Positions 54,144 to 63,910 of a stretch of 64,000 nt of DNA are shown here, one piece after another. Each line of letters opens with the position of its first letter. The first letter of the stretch is position 1. Origin of the DNA: Chalara sp. BL73 (Eukaryota > Ascomycota > Leotiomycetes > Helotiales); contig CAKJVC010000099.1 in NCBI GenBank assembly GCA_918026815.1, positions 62,001 to 126,000 of the forward strand, in the 5' to 3' direction. The position numbers and the translations under genes are program-made. The notes under the pieces are model-generated. The model was not told the DNA's origin, made no database searches, and worked only from the letters and a program-made list of their open reading frames with translations.

Positions 54144-54702
54144 TCGCCCGAGCCCTTATTTATGGAGGACGGCAACTCAGCTCACGGCCGCTCAGCTCAC
54201 GGCCACAAGTCAACCCGTAACTGCTGTGCTAAATGGCGTACGACGCATGGTATTGTATTAATGCCTCACCCCTCTACGTGTCACGGCACGTAGGATAAGA
54301 GCAACGGCTCAAAGTAATACGGGTAAGAATCGAGAATAATAGAACTACAGAACTATGGAGGCAGAGAGGGAAGCATATATACAGGAGTCTAGATCACGTG
54401 ACGTTCCGCGTGATCCCTAATGTGGGTGCCTTACGGGCTGTTAGGCCATATAGGAGCCGCAGGCGCGCCAGCGCCGTGACACTACGAGCCCTGATATGAA
54501 CCCTATTGAGAAGTGCTGGAGGAGAATCAAGCAGGCATTGCACAGACGTCGCCAACAGCCGACTACAGTGGCCGAGATGGAAGCTATGGTGTTGGAGGAA
54601 TGGGACAGAATACCACAGGATTGGATCAATAAGCTGATTTTAAAGAAGGAGCATTGGGTTCATGTACTTGTAGAGCGCCATGGGTGGTCAACTCCTAATT
54701 AA
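54144..54702 (+). pseudogene. Tc1-type transposase C-terminal remnant, split by a solo LTR
   Basis: Before the LTR: MEDGNSAHG, then HGIVLMPHPST. After it: SPDMNPIEKCWRRIKQALHR...VLVERHGWSTPN to a TAA at 54700-54702. Together they give the second Asp (EDGNSAHG) and the Glu (NPIEKCW) of a Tc1 catalytic domain unrelated in sequence to the intact element. A tandem duplication of a CTCAGCTCACGGCCG-type unit (54178-54204) lengthens the Asp region, and a frameshift precedes ATGGAGGAC. A dead copy. Confidence 0.75.
54279..54481. mobile_element. Solo LTR (203 bp) with CTACG target duplication
   Basis: Starts TGTCACGGCACG and ends GCGCCGTGACA, perfect inverted TGTCACGGC/GCCGTGACA ends. CTACG flanks it at 54274-54278 and 54482-54486. 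Contains ATATATACAGG and GATCACGTGACGTTCCGCGT with partial dyad symmetry. Removing it and one CTACG joins the Tc1 remnant in frame. Confidence 0.9.
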
Positions 54703-54792
54703 ATGCTGCTTTAATACCTAATTTTGATGCATTTGATGAAAAATGAGCCTGTGCGCACAGACTACCACGATTAGGCTCGTTAAAGCCTTAAG

Positions 54793-55210
54793 CCCAGTTC
54801 TTGCCTAGAGGTTTGATCGGTTTTTCTGTTGTGGAACGTTAGCAGGCGATACTAAGGGCTAGTAAAGGTACAAACTTTATTTGCACAGGTTTTCCGAGGT
54901 CAGATATTAGTATTAAGAACTTTTCGAGAGCGTTTTCTCTTCTCTCGGGCGTCGCCTGCAAGCACGATGATAGAGGGTAGAGAGAGGGACCTTTTTACAT
55001 TATGATATAGCGTTATATGTTCGACGCTCTCCCGGCAGAAAGCCCTCTGCAAGAGCTTTACTAGCGCGGTCGCTCATGCTAACTTACTGCGAGGATGCAG
55101 GTGGAGCGAGAGGGGTGAGTGAATGGGGTGAGGCCTGCAGCAACGTGGCAAGGTTCGAGAAGAACGCTACAGTTTAAACGAATGCGGTGTAGCGTAAATC
55201 GAAAAGGTAC
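54793..55210. other. No supportable gene
   Basis: GAGAG/CTCTC-rich and otherwise featureless; short frames only. Confidence 0.3.
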
Positions 55211-55502
55211 AGAGGTACGGAAGGGGGTTCCAAGTGGGTCTCGTCCACCGATGTTGGGCGGTGAGGCTATGTTTCCATAGAACAGTGTCGAATATTGTGA
55301 AATACCCCAAAAATTTCCTGATCTGGCGAGGCAGAATACATGTCACGGTAGCTACGTGACCTATATATAGCGGAATAGGGAATTGACCTCTCGGTCAATT
55401 CAAGTGCCTTTTGGCCCGTTGGCGCAGCGGTAAAACCTATTCCCATTGCTGCCGTTACAATACAGGGCTGGACGAGACCCACTTGGAACCCCCTTCCGTA
55501 CC
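55211..55502. repeat. 292-bp inverted-repeat element
   Basis: AGGTACGGAAGGGGGTTCCA, then AGTGGGTCTCGTCCA on the left is exactly mirrored on the right (35 bp per arm, ending at about 55500). The interior contains the tRNA-like module. No clear target duplicate. Confidence 0.8.
55340..55500 (+). repeat. tRNA-derived SINE-like repeat, copy A
   Basis: GTGACCTATATATAG (TATA-like), a perfect 9-bp hairpin GAATTGACC/GGTCAATTC with TCTC loop (55380-55401), AGTGCCTTTTGGCCCG, then TTGGCGCAGCGGTAAAAC, which fits a Pol III A-box. GGACGAGACCC downstream is a weak B-box. Homologues lie at 45075-45200 (-) and 44886-44985 (+). A pol III-type SINE is the best explanation; a pseudo-tRNA is the alternative. Confidence 0.45.
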
Positions 55503-55982
55503 TGCTTCAAGCACTCTCATACCGCTTTTCGCGGCAGAATCCGTATCCGGTGTAAGCGATGTAGAAATGGCATTATGTAAGCATAGAAGCTTGGCGTTTT
55601 GCAGGCGTGCTTTTTCATTGGTCGGTTTGACAGAGAGTACCAACCCGTGTGGCGATCTTGCATGAATTTGCACGCTGCACCCGCTATAAGGCTAATAGTG
55701 TTTCTCTAGCATTGTGGGAGACTTTTAGGGCTTAGGTAAAACAGTTTTAAGAGAATTAGAAGTGACAAGAGTGCAATGGTGGTGCTACAGTAAAGGAACT
55801 CTGTTATGCTATAAAGATAAACCCTTTGCAAGTTACGAGTGAGGGCGACGACGCAAACGTAAATTTTTAATAAGAGAGGTCTTGAGTATTTAGGAATAGC
55901 TATAGAATACGACTTATACAAAAAAATTAGAGACATTAATGTGTGTAAAAAGTTATAGATGTTTAAAGTCAAAGTACTTATC

Positions 55983-56033
55983 GTTTTTCTCGGCACGGCG
56001 GGTTTCTCGCTACACAGGGACGGACGTTATCAC
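55983..56033. repeat. 50-bp dispersed repeat, copy 1
   Basis: TTTTTCTCGGCACGGCGGGT, then TTCTCGCTAC..AGGGACGGACGTTA; direct homologue at 56832-56882. May be an element end. Confidence 0.5.
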
Positions 56034-56299
56034 GGAATCAGTTTCGGGACTTGGGCGGCTTTAGATGGTACCGGATATCTCGTAGCGTGGACATGAACCA
56101 GGGTGGAATTAAAACCTGTCCATACGTCCTCTTTGTTCAATTACTGACTCTTCTGGAGGGGCAAAAAATGGACGAAGCCCAATTCGTGCTCTCAACTGTT
56201 CACTTTAGCGTATGATCCATAAGAGGCTATGATCTTAGGTGGTGCTAGCGGTTGAGCGGTCTAGAACTGGCTTATTAAAATGGCTGAGGAGTTTTACTG

Positions 56300-56542
56300 C
56301 TATTTTCTAGTTTTAGCAAGGATCTTCCTCTTCCTCTTCCTCTTCATTACTGTATCACTGCTCTCGTTATCGCTACTATTGTAGTCACTGCTGTCGTTTT
56401 CACTACTATTATAGTCAATGCTGTCATCACTGCTGCTGTCATCACTGTCGTCGTCCTCGGTCTCCTCGGTCTTCTCAGCTGTAGTTCGACCAAGAAGTGG
56501 ACATCGAACTCCCATCAAAGGGCTAATCCTGCGTAGGTACAT
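56300..56542 (-). other. Acidic Ser/Asp-repeat open frame
   Basis: 80 codons from ATG at 56542, with repeated DDSSSDD / DYNSSENDSSDYNSSDNESS followed by a basic KRKRKRKILAKTRK end. Such tails occur in nuclear proteins and retroelement gag proteins. No adjacent domain, no family. Could be a terminal exon of a lost gene. Confidence 0.3.
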
Positions 56543-56831
56543 AACCTAGTGATTGTTGATTGATATGATATTTGAAGGTCTCTAGGACTTGTACATATAT
56601 CTTTGCGTTGGTATTATCCGTGTTATGAATGATTTAGGGAAAGTCTTAGATATACTACGCTGACTGATAAGTTATCGATGCCGTGGATGGGAACATCGAT
56701 GACATAACCAAGACTGCGATAATTTTCTATTGAAGATTGATTCTCATTCAAGAAATAACTAAGGAACAATGTCTAACTAACTGTAAACCCAAATATGTGC
56801 GTGGGAGATATTTAACACCCCTGAACAACGG

Positions 56832-56882
56832 ATTTTTCTCGGCGCGTAGGGTTTCTCGCTACGTAGGGAGGGACGTTACCTG
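56832..56882. repeat. 50-bp dispersed repeat, copy 2
   Basis: TTTTTCTCGGCGCGTAGGGT, then TTCTCGCTACGTAGGGAGGGACGTTA. Matches 55983-56033 in the same orientation 849 bp away. Confidence 0.5.
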
Positions 56883-57142
56883 TTGCTCTTGTTCGACTTT
56901 TGATTCTAGTGAATGCACTGAAAGCATGGTTTGTCCTTCTAGTTAACTCGGGAGAAGCTTCGGCCTCCCAGCCTGAGAACGACCCTCAAACATGGACAAT
57001 CGAAGAACCTCACGAAGACTGGGCAGCACTTTTGGCGTACAGTTATTCAAGTACGTACAATTAAGCAATTTGATAAGCACTGGCTAGAATTTCAGACTAA
57101 ATACTCAACTCCTAAAACTTAGTAATGTGTGACGTGCTTCCA

Positions 57143-57511
57143 CTATGTCTCCCCCATCTCTAGCATTACCTGGGTCTGCTCTTCTGATTGCCCATCATCA
57201 AAAGAATCCGGCCCCCTATATTGCATCTCCCCAGCTGGGAATATAGGACGCTCGAGCTCCTCAATTTGAGTAGCAGCTGACCCAACCGTCAATGATGGAT
57301 CAAGGCAGCAGAGACATGCCCCGCTCTGGAGACCTCCGCCACAAAAGTAGCAAATACTCGGCTCCAGAGAAGCCGGGTAGGCCATTTTGTTATGCAGCAC
57401 GTTATTTTCACTAATAGACAAGCTAAATAACCTGAACAGGATCGCAAGTGGCATCGCGGCAATTCCCGTTGGTGCATTTGGGCTGCCGTGGCTCAGTATC
57501 AGAGCGATCAC
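57143..57511 (-). other. Open frame with Cys pairs, unassigned
   Basis: 122 codons; contains ICYFCGGGLQSGACLCC, a possible zinc site, and an acidic tail. No start support, no family recognised. The rest of 55503-58201 holds only short frames. Confidence 0.2.
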
Positions 57512-58201
57512 CCTTTGAATTCTCCCAACCCCCTTTTTGATCCCGACACCACGGCAATTCCTATGGAATCTTTCACATGGGAAGTTCTACTTTCGCTTCA
57601 CATCTAGGGTATTCGGAAGTGATATGCTCTGTTCGCGAGTCGTTATCCGACACGTCACAGCTGTGGCGTCTCTTGGCCTCGCGGGTTTCCGTTCACCAGC
57701 AGCCGATAAACGCCACAAAAGCAGAAGTGGTCTCGCTGACCTCTTTAGGCCAGTGAAAAGTGACGGTGTAGAGAAAAGTACAACTGTAAGGGACTTGTGT
57801 AACGCCAAAATGGGCTTGTTGATCTCCCCGTAGTCCTGCGTTGGCTAAAACATTGTATATAGCAATTAATACTGATGGACAACATATGGATCTTACCGCT
57901 TAAACTTGACTCAGCGCCATGAGTGCGAAACTACATGGTATGGAAGTTTTTTTTGACGCACGACTGTGCGTGGAGCATACTAAATAGCTTGGACTATCAG
58001 CGCTTTACAGCCGGGACGCTTGGGCGGCGTTGTCTGGCTATAGTTATAGAAAGTACAATCCGCAGTCCCCTCCTAAGTCTAAGGAATGAACATATGTAGA
58101 TCACCGCCAGGGCTAATTCTCGCGCTGATACACCTGTTGCTCTTCTGTCTGAAAAATAAAACGGCAAATCTATTCTAAATTTCGCCTCGGTGTGAGAAAC
58201 A

Positions 58202-60906
58202 ATGGAGGCCCTTGCTGTCATCAGCCTTGTCGGGAACATCGTTCAGTTTGTGGAGTTCAGCAGCAAGCTGATCTCCGAGTCCGTCCAACTATATCAATCC
58301 AACGATGGCGCAATCGCAGGAAACGTCGACACTGAGACAGTGACTAACGACCTACTTCTGTTGAACAACAAACTTTGTGTTGACGCCAATATTGCTGGCG
58401 ATGCAGCTCTCGAGAACCTCTGTAAATCATGCAACATTGTTGCGGTCGAGCTGCTAGGGGCACTAGACAAACTGAAGGTTCAAGGCAGACAAAACAAATG
58501 GAAGAGCATGAGGAAGGCATTACAAAGCGTGTGGAGTAAGGACGAAATCCAGGGGGATAGAGAAACGGCTGGCTAGCTTCCGAGACGAGCTTAACTTGCA
58601 TGTCGTCATGGACCTGAAGTGCGTATGCAGGACTATATCAGGAGCAACTATACCAGTACTTACATTTACAGGGAGCGAGTCAACAAATTAAGCGTTCAAC
58701 AGTCAGAACAACTTGATGCAACAACACAAAAATTCTGCAATGCTATCAGAAGCATGCAGGGAGAGTTGCAGGGGACACTGCATGAACATATAAGTATAAT
58801 AGAGACACTGTACCTTCGGCAAGGCAGGTGCCCCGTCTACTAAAGATCTGAAATCCTTAAATCTAACATTAATAGTTTCGGCAGAAAAATCACATACAAC
58901 CCCGATCCATCTTCCACAGTGCCATTTCGACGCGACCCCGACTTTGTCGATCGCCCGAATATCTTGGCTTGGATTCGTGAGAAATGCCTTACACAAGCCT
59001 CTAGCGCAGCCCTTGTAGGACTAGGAGGGGTTGGGTAAGCCGCTATTACATTCTATCTATAAGGATCAAGAGCTTATTCTTCGAAAGTAAATCTCAGCTT
59101 ATCATCGAGTATGCATACCGGATTAGGGAAGAGTTTCCGCAAACTTGGGTCTTTTGGGTTCATGCGAGCAATCGAGCCAGATTCGAAGAAGGGTACAAGG
59201 CGATTGCAGATCGACTGGGGATTCCTGGCCGAGACGAACTCAAGCTAGATATTTTGCAGTTGGTGAGTAACTGGCTATATAGCGCGGGCAACTGCCATTG
59301 GATTATGATACTAGATAGTGCGGACGATGCCTCTATTTTCTTTGATCAACCACAAGAAAGGCTAGCCACTAGGTCTAGTGATTGGTCGGGGTTATCAGCA
59401 CCCCTGACAAAATTTCTCCCTCAAACGCAAATGGATCCATCCTCATCACGACTCGGAACAAGGATGTAGCTTTTCGACTAACGGGAAGCCACGAGAACAT
59501 TATTCAAGTTGAACCGATGGACGAAGTCCATGCTCTGACTCTCTTCCAGAAGAAACTCGCAGGCGGGTTTAATGAACACAGTGCAATGGAATTGCTACAC
59601 GCCCTCGACTACATGCCTCTTGCGATCACTCAAGCTGCCGCATTCATCAACCAAATGGCACCACGGATTACAGTCCAAAAGTATCTAAATAGCTTCCGCA
59701 AGAGCGACAAAAACAAAGAGAATTTCCTAAATAGAGACGCAGGAGACCTTCGAAGGGATGGCAGCGCGTCGAACTCTATTATCACTACTTGGCAGATGCC
59801 ATTCGAGCATATCCATGAATCGAGGCCTTCCGCTGCTGGACTGCTGTCACTGATGAGTTTCTTCGATCAACAAGGCATCCCAGAGTTTCTGCTACATGGA
59901 AGTAAAGAGGATGTTAATGGAAATATGGACTTTGGTGACGACATTGACCTAGACTTCGAGGATGACGTGGCCACGCTGACACGATATTGTTTATCTCTAC
60001 GAGCGCGGACGGCAATTCATTCGAAATGCACCCGCTTGTACAATTTTCAACAAAGAAATGGCTGGAGTCTTATGGCGATCTGGAGAAATGGAGAAAGGAG
60101 TACATCGCCATATTATCCGGGTCTTTCCCAATAGGAGACTTCAAGAACGGTCTGTGTGTCGGACGTTATTTCCACATGCTGAAACAGCGTTATCACAACG
60201 GCCTGTCGGTGATGACTCTCTGCGGGACTGGGCTGTACTTCTCACAAATACTGCGTGGTATGCGTGGACTAAAGGAAGCTACCTGATGGCCGAAACAATG
60301 GTCGAAAAGGCGCTTGATGCGAGGGAGGCTGTGTTGGGAATGGACCATCCCGATACTTTAAGGAGCGTGAGCGTTATGGCACTGATCCTGCAGTTCCAGG
60401 GAAAGCATAGAGCAGCAGAGGAGATGATCCGACGGGTGCTAGAAGGGAGAGAGAAAGTGCTGGGGGAGGATCATCCCGAGACAATCACGATCGGAAGTAT
60501 TCTAGCATTGGTACTAAGGCACCAGGGAAAGTACGAAGCAGCAGAGGAGATGAATCAGCGATCGTTAGAAGGGTACAAGAAGATATTAGGGGATAGTCAC
60601 TCTGCGCTAGCATGCATTAGTGCACGGGCGCGGGCCGTGGACGAAGAGGGGAGGATAAAGTGGTAGAGGCGGTAAATCAACAAGCGCTGGACAAGAGAGT
60701 GCAGGACGATGGCTATCCCTTTGCGCGAACAAGTGATAATAACCTGGCGCTAATGCTACAGGGGAAGTATGAAGCGGTGGGGGAACAGGGGAAATGCCAG
60801 GGAAAGACCACCCCTCCACACTTACGAGCATAAGTAACCTGGCTTTGGTGCTGCAGTGCCAGGGAAGTACGAAATAGCAGAGGGATGATTCGACAAGTGT
60901 TAGAAG
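58202..60906 (+). pseudogene. STAND/NLR-type NB-ARC-TPR protein, frameshifted and truncated
   Basis: Fungal NLR-like proteins serve in non-self recognition and cell death. MEALAVISLVGNIVQFVEFS is the usual N-terminal helical domain of fungal STAND proteins. A frameshift lies in AGGGGGAT (about 58553). An intron follows (GTGCGT...TACAG, about 58619-58671). VPFRRDPDFVDRPNILAWIR leads to a P-loop GLGGVGKSQLIIEYAYR assembled across a GTAAGC...AAG intron (about 59035-59087). Walker B-like WIMILDSADD, SILITTRNKDVAFRL and MPLAITQAAAFI follow. Further shifts occur at about 59425, 59985 and 60148. TPR units of about 42 residues (AREAVLGMDHPDTLRSVSVM, GREKVLGEDHPETITIGSIL) decay after 60660. The last recognisable repeat (MIRQVLEA) is cut at 60907 by the duplicated Helitron block. 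Confidence 0.8.
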
Positions 60907-61771
60907 CGTTCAGCTTAGCAGGATTAAATCATTATCGGGGGTCTGGTTGCGAGAACCGATTACACTTAAAGATGTTTCATTTGCTTTTACCCAGATCTCC
61001 AGATTGAGCTAGCCCGACTTAAGGCTCTAGAACAACGGACGATTAGTCTGTGGGAAACCTCACTTAATTCTTGATATGAACCTATTAAACGACTCTTTTA
61101 ACTCTGAGTATTACTCTTCGCTTCATTCTACGTATCATATCTGCCTCATATTTAAAGTTGCTTTTACAGAGATATAGTACATTGCTTTTCTTTACTTTTT
61201 AAGCAAGTGCTGCGAGGTTTCTGATACACTTACGGCTACGTCCATTTAACGCCGTACCATCGCCTCCTGTTTTATATATTGCTTTTTCAATGTCTTTTTC
61301 TGCTACGTAGCCTCTTATTTCTCACACATGTCTTACTTCTTTACTGTTTCTCGGTTATGTCTTTTCTTAACATTTAATTATATACCAGCTATTTCTTTTA
61401 TAATCTTGCAGTTCACCTTTTCACATTATCCCAATTGCTATTTCTAGTGATTTTCGTCACGTGTTCGCCGAGGCTGACGCTGTTGTCTGTGCGCCATTCC
61501 TGGACATCCACCTTACACTTACAAAACTGCTTATTCTAACGCTTCTTGATTAAATCCATTACTCTGATCAATTTCGAAGGCTTCGTGTGAGCCGCAGGCT
61601 AGCACCATGTATCTTCTAACGATGCTTAACAGTACTGTACTTTTTAAAAGTCGGCACTTCTTGTCAGGTGCCAGGATGTCACGTGCTAAAGGGCAAGGAG
61701 CGGCTCGGTAAGAGCCATGAAGCTGGGCATGTATGGGCACGTGGGGAGCCGCCAGGGGTACGGAGGGTATA

Positions 61772-63053
61772 CTTCGTACAGGCCCAAACAAATCAATGTG
61801 GCAAGGCCGTGCACCAATGGGCCCCACTTGTCGAAGATTCTGGATCAACCAATGACTATATAATGCTTCGAACGCTGCTTTTGCACTGTTTTTCAATCAT
61901 TCAACATGGAGCAAACATACTACGTACCAACTCCCAAGACACCCTCTCGCAAAACCTGTACACGCGATGACCGTTTACGCATACACACTTTGTATCACGA
62001 TGCTAAGTATACGCAAGCTCAAATTGCTTTGCAAACAGGCTATTCTCTTAATCAAATACAGTACGCTCTTGCTAATCGATTAACACCTCAAAAGCACAAA
62101 ACCGGCCGGAAGCTTTTATTAAATACGCCACAACGCAAACGCTTAATCGAATGGGTTACAGCTTCTAAAACAAATAGACGAGCAGCTTGGTCTGATATAC
62201 CAGCTTTATTACAATGGGATTGTGGAATTAAAGCAATTCGAAGTGCGTTCAAAAAAGAAGGCTACGTACGACGATGTGCAAGAAGCAAACCACCTTTAAC
62301 AGACAAACACAAACAAGATCGATTATCTTGGGCCTGGGAACACCTTTTTTGGACCGATGAACAATGGAACAGTGTATTATGGACTGACGAAACTTGGGTT
62401 AATCCTGGAAAGCATACAAAAATATTTGTTACAAGGCTTGTTGGAGAGTCTGAAGTGTATCATCCTGACTGTGTCGAAGCTCGATATCAACGCAAAATAG
62501 GATGGATGTTTTGGGGTTCAATATCAGGAAAATACGGGCGTCATAAAGGGTTGTTTTGGGAAAAAGATTGGGAAACAATTAATGAAGGATCTTATTCTGG
62601 TATTGTAGTACCTCTTGTACAAGAGATATTACAGCAATATCCAGAATTGAGTTTTCAGCAAGATAACGCAAAAGGCCACGCTTCTAAGTTTACAACTTCT
62701 GTGTTAGAAGCTATAGGAATCAAGCCTATAGCGTGGCCTGCAAACTCTCCTGATTTGAACCCTATTGAGACTATTTGGGATGAAATGAAGGACTATATTC
62801 AAAAGAAATATCCGGAGGTTCATTCTTCATATAACAGGCTGAAAAAGGTGGTTCAAGAAGCTTGGGATTCTATTACACAGGCTACAATTCAGGACCTTAT
62901 TAAAGGAATGGGCGATAGATGTATTGCAGTGATTCTAGCAGAAGGAGGCTATACAAAATACTAGAGATTTGCTTAGAGCGGCATCGAGCCCCATTTTACG
63001 TGCATGGGTAATCGACGAAAGCTCCACATTGATTTGTTTGGGCCTGTACGAAG
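61772..63053 (+). mobile_element. Tc1-type DNA transposon, complete, copy 2
   Basis: TA duplicates at 61770-61771 and 63054-63055; the same 30-bp terminal inverted repeats and length (1,282 bp) as 52563-53844. It was duplicated with its surroundings, not by its own transposition, because the flanks match too. Confidence 0.95.
61906..62964 (+). CDS. Tc1/mariner transposase (DD34E), intact, copy 2
   Basis: The 352-residue translation is identical to that at 52697-53755, including the catalytic Asp161, Asp253 and Glu288. Both copies are therefore potential sources of active transposase. Identity at every residue, with no silent decay seen, points to a recent duplication. Confidence 0.95.
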   Translation: MEQTYYVPTPKTPSRKTCTRDDRLRIHTLYHDAKYTQAQIALQTGYSLNQIQYALANRLTPQKHKTGRKLLLNTPQRKRLIEWVTASKTNRRAAWSDIPALLQWDCGIKAIRSAFKKEGYVRRCARSKPPLTDKHKQDRLSWAWEHLFWTDEQWNSVLWTDETWVNPGKHTKIFVTRLVGESEVYHPDCVEARYQRKIGWMFWGSISGKYGRHKGLFWEKDWETINEGSYSGIVVPLVQEILQQYPELSFQQDNAKGHASKFTTSVLEAIGIKPIAWPANSPDLNPIETIWDEMKDYIQKKYPEVHSSYNRLKKVVQEAWDSITQATIQDLIKGMGDRCIAVILAEGGYTKY

Positions 63054-63352
63054 TAAGTAGGGGACTCTGGACGTAGTAGAGAGGGTAGAGATTAGTCTTG
63101 TATCAGAATTGCAGTTGACTTGTGCCACACTACTCCAGCACCTTACATCAGGTATGGGAACGAGAAGTGCTCCACTTTTCTACGGCTTTGGTTGGTTCAT
63201 CATTAGACGAGTGGGTCTCTAGGGCACGTGATCCTATTTTGTTTTAGCTATTGGCTCGCTTAAATACAAGGTTCCCCTGTTGCCAAGGCTCTAGCGCCGC
63301 GCTATTCGTGAACGTTTTAATCGATTCCCAATAACTCACCAACTTCGCCCTG

Positions 63353-63910
63353 TCGCCCGAGCCCTTATTTATGGAGGACGGCAACTCAGCTCACGGCCGC
63401 TCAGCTCACGGCCACAAGTCAACCCGTAACTGCTGTGCTAAATGGCGTACGACGCATGGTATTGTATTAATGCTCACCCCTCTACGTGTCACGGCACGTA
63501 GGATAAGAGCAACGGCTCAAAGTAATACGGGTAAGAATCGAGAATAATAGAACTACAGAACTATGGAGGCAGAGAGGGAAGCATATATACAGGAGTCTAG
63601 ATCACGTGACGTTCCGCGTGATCCCTAATGTGGGTGCCTTACGGGCTGTTAGGCCATATAGGAGCCGCAGGCGCGCCAGCGCCGTGACACTACGAGCCCT
63701 GATATGAACCCTATTGAGAAGTGCTGGAGGAGAATCAAGCAGGCATTGCACAGACGTCGCCAACAGCCGACTACAGTGGCCGAGATGGAAGCTATGGTGT
63801 TGGAGGAATGGGACAGAATACCACAGGATTGGATCAATAAGCTGATTTTAAAGAAGGAGCATTGGGTTCATGTACTTGTAGAGCGCCATGGGTGGTCAAC
63901 TCCTAATTAA
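63353..63910 (+). pseudogene. Tc1-type transposase C-terminal remnant, copy 2
   Basis: Same sequence as 54144-54702, split by the solo LTR. One C is missing near 63473 (ATGCTCACCCC), which breaks the MPHPST frame kept in copy 1. Confidence 0.75.
63487..63689. mobile_element. Solo LTR with CTACG target duplication, copy 2
   Basis: Identical to 54279-54481. CTACG is present at 63482-63486 and 63690-63694. Confidence 0.9.

Larger units (their letters stand above)
51693..54792. repeat. Segmental duplication, copy 1 (3.1 kb)
   Basis: Matches 60907-64000 almost base for base. The only differences noticed are five short deletions in copy 2, mostly in homopolymers, totalling 6 bp. The left limit falls inside the Helitron helicase frame (CGTTCAGCTTAGCAGG). 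Copy 2 runs to the window end, so the right limit is at or beyond 54792. It contains the Helitron tail, the LTR-like repeat with its Tc1 element, and the Tc1 remnant with a solo LTR. Confidence 0.95.
61662..63147. repeat. LTR-like repeat occupied by a Tc1 element, copy 2
   Basis: Same arrangement as 52452-53938, with one base missing in AAAGGGCAAGG. Confidence 0.85.

Noticed and set aside
51693..54792. The whole duplicated block as one Helitron
   Set aside because: The left break of copy 2 lies inside the helicase frame and no TC start or CTRR hairpin end was identified at the limits.
55411..55500. Functional tRNA gene
   Set aside because: An A-box is visible but the B-box is poor and no full cloverleaf with a 7-bp acceptor and anticodon arm could be drawn.
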